Below are positions 24,651 to 35,159 of a DNA stretch of 64,000 nt, in pieces. The stretch covers positions 5,518,001 to 5,582,000 of the forward strand of contig NC_070558.1 of the NCBI RefSeq assembly GCF_026914185.1, given 5' to 3'. Within the stretch, counting starts at the first letter, position 1, and each line of letters begins with the position of its first letter. The notes beneath the pieces are model-generated. The model ran no database searches, had not been told where the DNA came from, and was given only the letters and a program-made list of their open reading frames with translations. Position numbers and translations under genes: made by a program. Source of the DNA: Puccinia triticina (lineage: Eukaryota; Basidiomycota; Pucciniomycetes; Pucciniales; Pucciniaceae).

Positions 24651-25039
24651 TTTGCACACCCTTGATTGGATCAAAGATCAGTCTTAGTTGCAAATAAGAT
24701 CAAACTCCTTGAAGCCTGCTCCTTGCATGCTCACACATATGACATCAGCTAGTGTTACCAAAGAAACATACGGTTTGGCACTCCCTAGAGAGTGCCACAT
24801 ATCCCTCCCTGGTGATTGGAGTGCAGAACCAGGGACTCAAGACTCTTTGGAGTGCACCACAAAGAGCTCCAGTGGCCAGGAAATGTAATGAGTGCCCATG
24901 AGTCTCACTCCATCAGATTGGAGTGCATTCCCCCAGCACTCCATTCCTGATATTTCTCCTCCTCAAAAGGGGAGTGCAGTACTGTGCACTCCAGCCAGAG
25001 CTGGAGTGCCTACAACTTCAACCGGGCTATGTACAAACA

Positions 25040-26440
25040 CACCCCACTTGATCCTCCTGATATCCATGACCGGTACAAACCGGCATTGAGCGGGTTAACA
25101 TCTCCTCTCAATGACTGGTCTGTACCGGACCGCCGGTCATTGAGGGAAATCACACCTCTTGATGACCGGTCTGTGCCGGTCTTTGAGGGGAGTAACATCT
25201 CCTCTTGATGACTGGTCTGTGCCGGTCACCGAGGGGACTCACACCTCTTGATGACCGGCGCGGACCGGTCACACCTCCCGATGACCGGCACAGACTGGTC
25301 ATCAAGGGGACTCACACCTTGATGATCGGTCACACCGGTCATTGAGGCTAATAACACCTCCTCTCAATGACCGGTCATCACCGGTCATTGAGGGTAATAA
25401 CACCTCTTGATGACCGGTCATCACCGGTCCTCGAGGTGAGTCACATTTGTTGATGACCAGTCAGACTGGTCATCAAGGGGAATAACACCTCCTCTGGATG
25501 AACGGTGTGTACCAGTCATTGAGGGGAGGTGCTACTCTTGATGACCGGCACAGACCAGTCATTGAGGGGACTCACACCTCTCAATGACCAGTGATGACCA
25601 GTCATCGAGAGGACTCACACCTCCCGATGACTGGCACAGACCGGTCATTGAGAGGACTCACACCAGCTCACACCTCTCGATGACTGGTCAGACCGGTCAT
25701 CAAGGGTAATAACACTCGATGACCGGTGATGACCGTTCATTGAGCTGAGTCACATCTCTCAATGACCAGTCTGTGCCGGTCATCAAGGGGAGTAACATCT
25801 CCTCTCAATGACCGGTCATCAAGAGTAGCACCTCCCCTTGATGACTGGTACACACCGGTCATCAAGAGGTGTTATTACCCTTGATGACCGGTCTGACTGG
25901 TCATCAAGAGTAGCACCTCCCCTTGATGACTGGTACACACCGGCCATCAAGAGGTGTTATTACCCTTGATGACCGGTCTGACTGGTCATCAACAAATGTG
26001 ACTCACCTCAATGACTGGTGATGACCGGTCATCAAGAGGTGCGAGTCCCCTCAATGACCGGTCTGACCGATCATCAAGAGGTGTGAGTCCTCTCAATGAC
26101 CGGTCAGACCAATCATCAAGAGGTGTGAGTCCTCTCAATTACTGGTCACCACCGGTCATCAAGAGGTGTGAGTCCTCTCAATGACCGGTCTGTGCCGGTC
26201 ATTGGGAGGTGTGACTGATGACCGGTCCGCGCCGGTCATCAAGAGGTGGGAGTCCCCTCGATGACCGGTAAAGACCGTTCATTGAGAGTAGCACCTACCC
26301 TTGTTGACCGGTACACACTGGTCATCAAGAGGTGTGACTGATGACCGGTCCGCGCCGGTCATCAAGAGGTATGAGTCCTCTGGATGACCGGTCCTGTGAG
26401 TCCCCTCAATGACCAGTCCAGACCGGTCATTGAGAGGTGT
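25040..26440. repeat. GACCGGTC microhairpin array with overall dyad symmetry (core of element D)
   Basis: About 1.4 kb of roughly 35-45-bp units, each containing a palindrome built on GACCGGTC/CCGGTCAT joined by linkers such as GGGGACTCACACCTCTTG. In the left half the linkers read CACACCTCTTGATGACC; in the right half they read as the complement, GGTCATCAAGAGGTGTGAG. The switch is near 25800-25860, so the whole array is also one giant imperfect inverted repeat. Two adjacent units of about 82 bp (25839-25918 and 25921-26000) are almost identical, showing recent tandem amplification. Confidence 0.85.
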
Positions 26441-26786
26441 GATTGCTGTGGGCACTCCAAAAAAAAGGAGACTTGGAGTGCACCCCAATGCACTCCATTT
26501 GGTATTTGCCAGCTGGAGTGCAAAGCCAAAATCCTTCACTGAAAAGGTGGAGTGCTTGAGCTTGCACTCCATTTTTTTTGGAGTGCATCTAGCTGCACTC
26601 CCCTATTTTGGTAAATTTTGGAGTACCCAGTTGTGTACTCCAATAAACATGGAGTGCTCATCTGGGGACTCGATGTTTTGGGAGTACAAAATCAAGGCAC
26701 TCCAACTTTTTTGGAGTGCTGGCCCCCCAAAGCCAAAAATGTGGAGTGCATGAAGTAAAAGTTTGGAGTGCATTGAGGCTGACCCT

Positions 26787-27791
26787 TGCTTTATTCTATT
26801 GGAGTGCTCAGCGCTTTGCTTAGTTGTAGCGCTTGCACTCAATCTAACATGTTTTACATATTAATCATTTTCACACATTATTCATTATCTACTCCCGCGG
26901 TACTAGCACTAGCGCTTCTTTGCTTCTTCTTTGCTTTGTATTAAACATTTATGTTCTGTTTGAAACCTTTTGGACTTTTTTAAAGTCTTTAAGGTTGACA
27001 AGTGTATCCATGGTTATTTGGCGAGACAAATGGGGTATTGTTATCCCCAATTACAGCCCAATACACTAACAGTTAGTGTATCCAAAGTTTCTCATTGAAG
27101 ATCTTGGGTATTGTTATCCAGGATACACTCAAAATACACTAGTCTAACAGGTAGTGTATTTCTTTTGGATAACCAAGATTCCACTGAAAGTTAGTGTATC
27201 AGAGTTAGGATAAAAATCTTCTGTACTACAGTATCTGTTATTTCATGGTTTTTGGCCTCTAGAAAATGATTCTCAAAACATTATGACCTACATTTATTTT
27301 TTTGCAACTCAAAACCAACTTGACTACCAGAAATATCAATACACTGAAAGTAATTTTATCATTAATTGCAGAGATAAACTAACAGTTATTGTATTTGTTA
27401 TCAGGAATAACAACAGATAACAATCAAAGAAAAGGATTTGGTTATTGTTGTTAAACTGACATATTTCAGCTACACTAACAATATAATAACAGCCAAAAAG
27501 AATAACATCAAAAATATGTATTGTTATTGACAGAAAATCAAGGATAACAGTATTATGTGTGTAGTGCAGTGGAAAAAACTACCAATACACTACACTAACA
27601 ATACAGTTAGTGTATCAGCCCACCATTGCTATAAGTTTGAAAAGGAGCAATATCAAGGGATACAAAGCAGAAAAAGGGAAGGATTTGAGGGATGAGTGAG
27701 GGAAAGACTGAAATTACAAGGATTAAAGTTTTATGGGGCAGCAAGCACCGTTTTGCAGAGCTTTCTCTAATTTTTTTATAGCTCTGCGCCC
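26787..27791. repeat. AT-rich block with GTTAGTGTAT microhairpins, no gene
   Basis: Between 27030 and 27625 the words ACACTAAC and GTTAGTGTAT recur, often as face-to-face palindromes (for example at 27061-27083 and 27590-27615), mixed with TTGTTAT/ATAACAA words. This resembles the other microhairpin elements in architecture but uses a different core word. I could not define ends. The remainder is AT-rich without coding signals; it leads into the 3' end of the secreted-protein gene. Confidence 0.5.
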
Positions 27792-29047
27792 TCAGTCGCG
27801 CAAGGAATAAACCGCAGCTTTCTTGACCTTCTTCTCTGGTACATCTATTGGGCTGGAGTATCCGAGAGATGTTAACGACTTTCCCAGTAGTGCACGTTCA
27901 TGACTGAATAAGAAGTGTTTTCTTTTTTTGAGGAGTGACTTCATCAGTTGAGCGGCTTCTTTCTTGATGGCCTCATCTGAATTCTTCAGCAAATGAAAGA
28001 GTACAGCTAGTGAGGCTACTCTAGTTTCAGCCGATAGGTCATTCGCTGGCTCGATCGAGAAGATTTCTCCGATGATCTTTTTCAGGTTTTTGGTAATGTA
28101 GCCCGTGTCGTTTTCATGGATAGCTTTTCCTAGAGGTTTTAATCTCGGTTCGTCCATTGACACCTCCTTGAGATGGTTTTCCCATGAAACTGAGCAATAA
28201 CCAGGACATTATAGAACATGATTAGAATTGCAACGCCAGTTCTGCTTTGTTCTCAGATGTGTATTCTGGATGACTCACCAAATCCAGGAGTGAAACCGAG
28301 ATAAGGGCGACGGAGTTCTGAGAGTGTTTTTTTTTTCGAAATAAGACTTTAGTGACTAAATGCCAGCCAGAACGAAATATAAATTTGGTTGTAAAAAAAC
28401 ACACCGTGCGACCATCGGGCCCATGTACTCCAGCCAGACAAGAGACCGGATGGCTGTGGCAGAATGCGACTCACCATGCAACGCAATGCCTCCGTGAGAT
28501 GGGCATTGCGACGGTGTCTGAGCTGAAGAGTGTAAAAAGCAAAGGCTATTGAATCAGAAGCCGGCCCGGCTCCCCCATTGCGCTCAATTGCTGCATTGGC
28601 GAGTGCTCGGCACCATTGCTCTAGATGTTCCGGAGACATGGATTGGTGGAGCAGAAGGTAGTTTACCACTTGGTACAGATGTTTGTATGCGGTTTTTTCG
28701 AGGACAGAGTAAAGGAGGAGATCTGAAGGTTCCTTCTTTTTTTTTTGAGAGAGGGTGATAAGAGTAGCGGACTCAGTTTTGAAAGCGGCAATTGCTTGTT
28801 CATGGGGCAAGGTCAGGACTTGGGGACAGTAGAGAAATGTGATCAAGTAAGTGGAAGGAGAATCCTGTGAAGATTTGAACAGTAAGAACATACATGAGCC
28901 CGTAGTGGCGCCAGCCAGATATTTGACCGGCGCGTGGCTCTCCGGACGCCAAAGTCTTGATGCGGGGGCGTAGTACAGGACGGCGTAGGTGTCCGTCATG
29001 AGCTGGCCAATCGAGAGGAAAACGAGGGAATAGGGAGGAAGCCACAT
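27792..29047 (-). CDS. Putative secreted protein, paralog 2
   Basis: Four exons: complement of 29047-28894, 28818-28405, 28317-28279 (39-nt microexon) and 28189-27792. The sum is 1005 nt (334 aa). The N-terminus MWLPPYSLVFLSIGQLMTDTYA is signal-peptide-like and aligns with paralog 1 at 3246. The intron phases are identical to paralog 1. Exon 2 is longer than in paralog 1 because of an extra Lys/Glu-rich segment (SQKKKKEPSD). Conserved Trp/Cys positions include QWCRALA and the STW..W.HG motif just before the microexon. The C-terminal part (EPRLKPLGKAIHE, SAETRVASLAVLFHLLKN, SHERALLG) is helical-looking and the best conserved. No known domain recognised. Inferred role: extracellular, possibly effector-like; unproven. 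Confidence 0.75.
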
Positions 29048-29848
29048 GGGGTCGAAGGGTCGTTGGCCAGGACTTGAGCTCGGGCGAGCCAGATCTTTTC
29101 TATAAAACCGCCACCTGGTTTCATGGGATGCTTCTCCTGGCTTTTAGCCGGGTCCAAGGATTAGGCAAACAGGGATGCAAATGTAAAACGTGTTTTTATC
29201 TCTTAACTAGGCCTATGTATTGTGATTTGAAGAAAGCTTGGACTTGCATGAGCTTGGATGAACTCGAATGCACAAGGAGTCCTCACAACCAGGGCGCATC
29301 ACACAAGACTGGTTTCGCTACCAGCCATGCAAACCCTATCTCCACCAAAACTCCCCCGCCGCGCAGATCACACAGCTCCAGATAAGGCCAATTCACTGTT
29401 GCTGCTCTAGTGAGCAATAGCTGCGAGAGGTTCTTTAATCGCCAGCCAGCTCTCATCCGGTCGGTTGGGAGTGATACACTTCATTAATGGCTCGGACTCT
29501 CTATGCGAAGTTTTTTTCTCGTGCAAATGACATTTTATTTCGCCAGCTGGAAGCCATCTCCTGTGCCCCAAGGTCTGGAATTGGGCGTCAGGGCACTACA
29601 CTTCTTTTCCGGTACTAGTCATGGAGGCGGCTGCCTTTTTTTAGGATCAGTATCGTAACAAATAAGAAAAAACCCGCCTTGTCGCAGTATTGTAACGCAC
29701 AAAAAGAAAAAGCAGCTATTGTAGCAAACATAAGTAACGGTTGGATTTACCGGTAACGGCGCAAAAATCGCTACACCACCGTTACACTACCGATACTGGT
29801 GGCGTAACTGCCCATCGTTGACAGGAGTTATGGGGTCAAGTAAATAAC
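29048..29848. other. Intergenic, promoter side of paralog 2 and 3' side of PNO1
   Basis: No gene recognised. Between about 29690 and 29830 the sequence is rich in CGTTAC/GTAACG and TGTAACG words and ends in GCCCATCGTTG. Read on the other strand that is CAACGATGGGC, close to the CAACAGTGGGCC terminus of the H1/H2 family. It may be a relic of that family. The left end could not be placed. Confidence 0.35.
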
Positions 29849-30872
29849 CTAAAACCGTTCGCGTTGTCGGGCAGCAACAGTCCGTAATCCGTGATAAACT
29901 AAAAGAAAGTGTGACCAAGATTAATTAGAAATGAGCGACGATGAATGCAATGATTGGGAGAGTTTTTGCTGATGGCTACGCTTGAATTGGACAGTGAGAA
30001 AAGAAATGCAAACCTTTTCCAGGCGGTGAGCCGAGGATCAGGGCACAGACAGCGTCCCGAGCGATCCTAATAGCAGCAAAGGATCCCAGAATGTGGATTT
30101 TGCTATTTTTTTCGGAATTATGTCACAGTAAGGAACCACTAAATTCAGTGAGTAGATAATGTGATGCGAGGAAAGATTAGAAGAAGAGGAAGGGTGGGCT
30201 CTTACGTGTCCGCCAGTACGATTCTTGTCCGACTGGCATTTTCGATGGTGAAGCGAGTACGACCGTCTTTACCGGCGATGCGGCCAATAGCACGACTAAG
30301 ATGATCACCGGTCAAGGCTTTGACATCCTTGATTTCGAAGGATTCAATGTATATTTCTTCGAGTCTGAGGAGAGCCAGGGCATCTTCGACGGCGAATCCG
30401 AGATTGAAACATTGGAGGAAGTTGACAGCCTTGGTGATCGTCGATGAGGCCGGCGAAAGAGTGTGCTTGGAGCTTTTCAACTCCACCCGTCGCGAGCCCA
30501 CGTTCATTCGTACCATCAAGCCTAGCTCTTCAACTAGTGGTGTGTAGATCTGTGGCCAGGATTTCTTCAGCGGCGTCAGACGTTGAGGAGAAATGGTGAC
30601 CTGAAAGCAACAAACAACACAGGCACATGGTAAATCTCTGCAGTTTGTTGTGTGTCATTAATGCGTTGATTGTTTAGAAGAGTTGCATTCACCTTGGCAG
30701 TCTGAGTGAGTCCCTTCGAAGAGCCTTGTTCTTTGACTGGGCCGAAATCCAGCAAGCCTTGATTCTGGCCATTAGTGTTACTGCTGCTGCTCGGTCCGGT
30801 TTCCGGTGCCGAGATTGGCTTCAAGTCGATCATCACTGCATCGTCGTCATTCGGTAGGCCTGGGTTGGTCAT
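29849..30872 (-). CDS. PNO1: RNA-binding ribosome assembly factor PNO1/Dim2
   Basis: Four exons: complement of 30872-30693, 30600-30206, 30102-30014 and 29898-29849. The sum is 714 nt (237 aa). After a short variable N-terminus come motifs typical of PNO1: LTPLKKSWPQIYTPLVEELG, VRMNV..R.VELK, GFAVEDALALLRLEEIYIES, FEIKDVKALTGDHLSRAIGR, IAGKDGRTRFTIENA, RIVLAD, KIHILGSF, AVCALILGSPPGKVY and the C-terminal RTVAARQRERF. PNO1 is a KH-domain protein of the 90S and pre-40S particles that works with Nob1 and the dimethylase Dim1 in 18S rRNA 3' maturation, in the nucleolus and then the cytoplasm. The length and both KH-like regions are complete, and each splice junction lies inside a conserved motif that it restores, so the model is secure. 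Confidence 0.97.
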
Positions 30873-31740
30873 CCTGGAGGGCGAAGTGGAGAAATGTGTA
30901 GATTGGCACTGGCACTGTGGTTGTGCATGTATCTTCAGACCAGGCCGAGTGGTGGTCAGTCCCTATCGGGGTGCGGGGCGCGCACCACCCCCGCGCTGAC
31001 TGCCGGCCGCAACCCGCGGGCTCGGCCTCCAGGCCCCTCCGCTGCTCCTTCGGCGCTCTCACCGCGATGCGGCGAAGACGGCATAGGACGCGGTTGCTAG
31101 CTCCTACCAGTTCTTAAATCCAAGGGGTCAATGTTCCCTGTCTCCTGCCGGCTGGACTTGGATGCGGAATTGCCGCGGGAGCCTCCCCACTTCCGGCTTG
31201 GCTTAGATGGCTCACAGATCAGTCCAACATATAGATGTGCCGTACATTTAAGCTGTGGAATCAGAATGGTTCTCATGGTCTCGGGAGAATCTGTCTCAAA
31301 ACCTCTGGTGGAATCACATGATCCCAAATGGGTAATTGGGATCTATTGGGATCCATCAAATTGATCAAGTCAACCCAGGCGTCGAAGTAAAAAGATTATA
31401 CTCCTGACAATGCAAGAGGGGTTTTTGACTGGTTACGATCAAATTTTGTAAATGTAACATGTGAACAAAATACCAGTACCTTTGGGGGTTCGACCACCAA
31501 TCCCGTATAAGACATTGGACAAGTAACGCTCAAGCGAAGCAACTCTCTGCGCAAACGAAGCGTCGCGTGGACGCTTTCGGTAAATTCTGTTCGCGCCAAG
31601 AATCAGGCGACAGGCATTTTTCATAAGCGTGGTGCGGTGCGTGTTCCGCCGACCGAGGAAAAGCGTCTGCGGGGCACTGGAACACGGTACTTGAGGACAG
31701 CTGGCCCAAGGGACAATTGCCTGCACCGCAACCGACCTCC
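30873..31740. promoter_or_regulatory. Divergent promoter region, PNO1 and F-box gene
   Basis: 868 bp between divergent starts. A GC-rich block lies at about 30965-31090 next to PNO1. Short frames on both strands have no motifs. No individual regulatory site could be assigned. Confidence 0.35.
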
Positions 31741-33500
31741 ATGGCCAAATTAACCGATTTACCAGCCGAGCTGATCCACAGAATAATAGAGGATATCCTC
31801 CAACCTGACCACACTCCCGAGGGACCTCGGGAAGCATGGGATGGCAGGCTCATTGATCAAGACTACAACGAAGGCCATCATCTGCTGGACCACAACGGAC
31901 ACTATGAGGACCCAGACGTAAGACCTCATCACGAGCTGGAATATCGTGAGCCTACTCCTCGGACGTATGAACGCGACCATCGAGTTACGCCAGTTCTACG
32001 CCCAGATGTCTCATGGCCGCAGGGTGAGGACTTTCCGCCAACAGTTTCCACATGTAGACTTGAATACATGCGTTGAAAATCAATTTACCTCCTACGCTCT
32101 GTCTCTCTAGGCCTTCCTTCCAATCCTCTTTTGCCGCTGTCATTGGTCAGCCGTAACTTTCGAAGATGTGCCCAAGAGATACTCTTCAAGAATGTGCCTC
32201 TGCTGAGCACACGTCGGGCGAGCTTATTCCTCCAGGCGCTCAATGGTCTATCCCCACAAGATGAATCGATCCACATACCGGGTACAAGTATCGGCAGTCC
32301 AGACAAGCGGAACGCACGTCAGGAGGGCCATCTTAGCAGACTCGCCCAACATGTCCGCACCTTACAGCTCAGATGCATCGGTCCTTGTTCAATGGACAAC
32401 GTGCCGAAGGGAGGCGGCTCTGTGTTTTGCGACATCATCAGGAGCTGTCCGTTTCTCGAAAACGTCGCAATCAGGACTACCTTTGCAATTGACTGTAGAG
32501 AGCCACTCCTGGACGCCCTCGCGAGTCTGCGACTGATCAAAGAGTTTGTTATCATCAACAATAACAGCGACGGGTCTGGCTTGAGCTTCCGATGGAACGT
32601 CGAGGACCTGCTCGGTCGATTATTCCCTCATTGGCCCTTCCTCAAGACGGTCGACTTGGCCGAGCTCGCAAGTTCCTCGGAGGAGAAGAGTCAGACTGGC
32701 ACCATCCAGGAGCCTAAGTTAAACTGTGCCCTCCGAACAATGATCTTAGAAGATCCTGATATAGACGAGTATGAGCTTTCAATGCTTGTGAAAAGCTTTC
32801 GAGACAGCATGCGGACTCTTGAAATCAACCGCCCGGCTTACAGGATCGGCCGGGCCGGGATATGTCGGATACTGAAAGACTGTACGAATCCGGAGCTAGA
32901 ATCCTTGAAACTTGACTGGCCTCACAACGAACAGCCGTTCTCATCGATCCCGGATGTTATTGATTCCGATGATCCAGTCACGAGCCTAGCGCTACTAGAT
33001 ATCCTCTTCAAGTCCCCCTTCGCACTCAGGGAACTCAAGTCTTTGTGCTTCAGTGGCACCATTGCAACACCCAAGTTGTTTGAACGCTTGCCTGACTCAA
33101 TCATCAAAATTGCCTGGGGAAACTGTGTCGAGATCTCTTTCACTGCGTTCGACAAGATACTATCGAACGAAAAATTGTTACCCAATCTTGAATGTTATTC
33201 AATCCGAACCCGCCGCACGCGTGAGTTTTATTTTACCTCAAATCAGAGCACAATTTCAATTATGGGATTTGCCAAAAAGTTGATTGCTCACATCGTCAAA
33301 CATTTTTTGCACTTCGATGGGTCTTTGTAGGGGACATGGAAGCGGAAAGTTTCAGCGGACGAGGGCTATGTTCACAGAGAGAACGTGAAGACGCTTCCGA
33401 CTCGGAGGATGAGAGCATGGAAGCAGATGCAGCGATGAATCCATATTGGCAACACATAATGGGCATAATTGATGCAGAGCTTGCTATGGGTAACATCTGA
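31741..33500 (+). CDS. F-box protein, likely SCF substrate adaptor with LRR-like body
   Basis: Three exons: 31741-32023, 32111-33220 and 33331-33500. The sum is 1563 nt (520 aa). The F-box is split by the first intron and by an about 80-residue His/Asp/Glu-rich insert. It starts MAKLTDLPAELIHRIIEDIL and resumes with LPLSLVSRNFRRCAQEILFK. The rest has the spaced Leu pattern of degenerate leucine-rich repeats (LRTLQLR, FLKTVDLAEL, LESLKLDW, LRELKSLCF), as in many fungal F-box proteins. The last exon is acidic (EDASDSEDESMEADAAM). F-box proteins link targets to Skp1-cullin ubiquitin ligases; the target here is unknown. If the second intron were retained, the frame would stop at 33328-33330. Confidence 0.85.
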
Positions 33501-35149
33501 TCTTCTCTGCTCCCTGGATCCTTTCCGTCCTCTCCTAATTTGCCCTTTTCTATCTCTAAATCGAGTCTGTTTCAAACTCCTTGGTTTGCCATGATCCCAG
33601 TGGATTCCAGAGCTGTTGAGATATTGAAGTTCAATGAATCTTGTCTTCACCCACCACATTATATACCATTCACTCTTTTGGTTTGAAACACTTACATTTT
33701 TCTTTTGTTTTCCATTGATTCCTATAACCACGTATTAAACCATCATGTATTGTCAATATTTAAGCTCAAGGCCCCATTTGGCATCAATATATACACTGTG
33801 TTTTGAAGAATTGTTGGATCATTTTCCAAAATTTCTGCTTTTGTTGACTGGGGGAAATCACTATTTAGAACCAGAGTGCCTTCTTTACTCTACCATCCAC
33901 TGCCTGGGGCCATTGGCTGCTGCCCTCTGCCCATGTGGAGGGGGCAGGGACGGGCCAACCAAGCGCTGGGTTGTTACAGAAGGACATCCCAGGCAGAAGT
34001 CAATCTGAAGGTTAGGTTTAAAGTCAGGCATGGATTTTTGTCTGCATGTGCTTCAAAAAAAATTGAACGCAAGGTTGGCCCAAGGTTTGGTGTGAAGTTT
34101 AAATTAAAGTTAAGTTCATAGCAAAACTGGAAAATTTGAGAAAAAACAGACAATTCTGAAAAACACAGTACACCCCGGGGCCGATGGAGCGCCCCGAGGG
34201 CCCGCAAGTCAATGACCGCAACGGTGGCGCTCAATCTAGACATGTCCCAGGGGCGCACCACCGTGACGCACCTGGGGCGTCACGACACGTCCCCGTTGCG
34301 CAATCTGATCACGCACCTGTTGCGTAAATGGGATTGGCGCGCCACAGCGACGTACCCTTGATCGTCCCTTGGGCGTCCCATGGGGGTGAGGATTACGCTG
34401 CTGGAGCGTCCCGGTTGGGGACCGCTCAGCCGCTGCCAGCGGATAGTTGATCGAGTACCCTTGGAGCCCTGAGCGGCGACCTGCGAATATTTGACCCGGG
34501 TTCCTTGAGGCGCTCAGCAGCAACCCGCAGCTGAATGATCCGGCACCAACAATGTATGCCAGATCCATTGGGATCCAATTCAATCGGATCATCCTGGTGA
34601 CTGATGGCAGGCGGATGCTCTGCGGAACTATGATGGGGCAAATGCAACTGCGGGGCCCATGGGACTCGTGTGGGCGGGTCTTTGGGTACTGGCACTTGGC
34701 CAAGGGTCAGGGCACACGAATATGTAGAATATATTAGTTCATGGGGAAACTCTCACTCGCCAACAAGATTGGAACTCAATCGCTCTCCAACAAAATATGA
34801 AATCAGTCCCATTATTTAAGTAACCGTCTCCTCTATCCTCAAGAACCATCAAACAATGTTCAGATGGATTCGAATGCTCTGTAAATTTAGGTGGTGATGG
34901 GATCAATCTGAAGGGGAGATAACTACAAATTAGAAGAATATCAACAACTGCTAGAGTTGCTCTGCCTGAACAACAGGAGCCCGGCAATAAAATAATAACA
35001 AGAGATAGTTTGGGGGAGGAGCCAAGGGCCTGACACTTGAGGGTGGGGAGAGCAAGTGCGTTGGAGGGGGAGTTGGAGGGAAGAAGAGAGGGTGGATGAT
35101 GGTCAGTTGGAGGGAAGAGGGAGGTTGGATGATGGTCAGCGAGGGAACT
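33501..35149. other. Intergenic, no gene recognised; GC-rich microhairpin patch inside
   Basis: No supported gene. At about 34170-34530 G+C rises and words such as GGGGCG, GCGTCCC, GCACCTG and CGCACC alternate with their complements, giving many short hairpins. The flanking parts are AT-rich. Overlapping frames there on the minus strand (34236-34703) are products of this repeat. Confidence 0.4.
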
Positions 35150-35159
35150 GGGGTTGCCT

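Larger units (their letters stand above)
21819..24814. mobile_element. Element A: CACTA-like non-autonomous transposon
   Basis: Terminal inverted repeats of nearly 50 bp begin CACCAGGGGGGG and contain TGTGGCACTCTCTAG, AGAGTGCCA and GTATG. The flanks carry a 3-bp duplication ATT (21816-21818 and 24815-24817). A related copy, element B, lies at 60245-62731. The left half resembles B over several hundred bases (GGTCTGATGTGAGT, CAACTCTTTGTT, GGTGAAGT, TTTGGTTCAT, CACAACATGTTTT-type words). The right half is an array of microhairpins. No transposase is encoded. TIRs starting CACC with a 3-bp TSD fit the CACTA (EnSpm) superfamily; that assignment is inference. Two MITEs sit inside it. Confidence 0.75.
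21706..26786. mobile_element. Element D: foldback-type non-autonomous transposon, interrupted by element A
   Basis: The outer ends match in inverted orientation: AGGGTAAGCCTAAATGCACT at 21706 against the complement of the sequence ending at 26786 (AGGGTCAGCCTCAATGCACT), followed by CCAAA on both sides. Inside both ends GGAGTGCA/TGCACTCC words are dense (21717-21815, 24817-25015, 26449-26775). The middle is the GACCGGTC array. No ORF with a transposase motif is present. Element A (21819-24814) is inserted near its left end, so D itself is about 2.1 kb. No target duplication could be identified at the outer ends. Confidence 0.65.

Noticed and set aside
24148..24674. Frames of about 120 codons in element A on both strands
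   Set aside because: Repeat translations of the microhairpin array; they end with the array.
25040..26440. CRISPR-like look of regularly spaced repeats
   Set aside because: Eukaryotic DNA; units are palindromes with variable linkers and an orientation switch, without unique spacers or cas genes.
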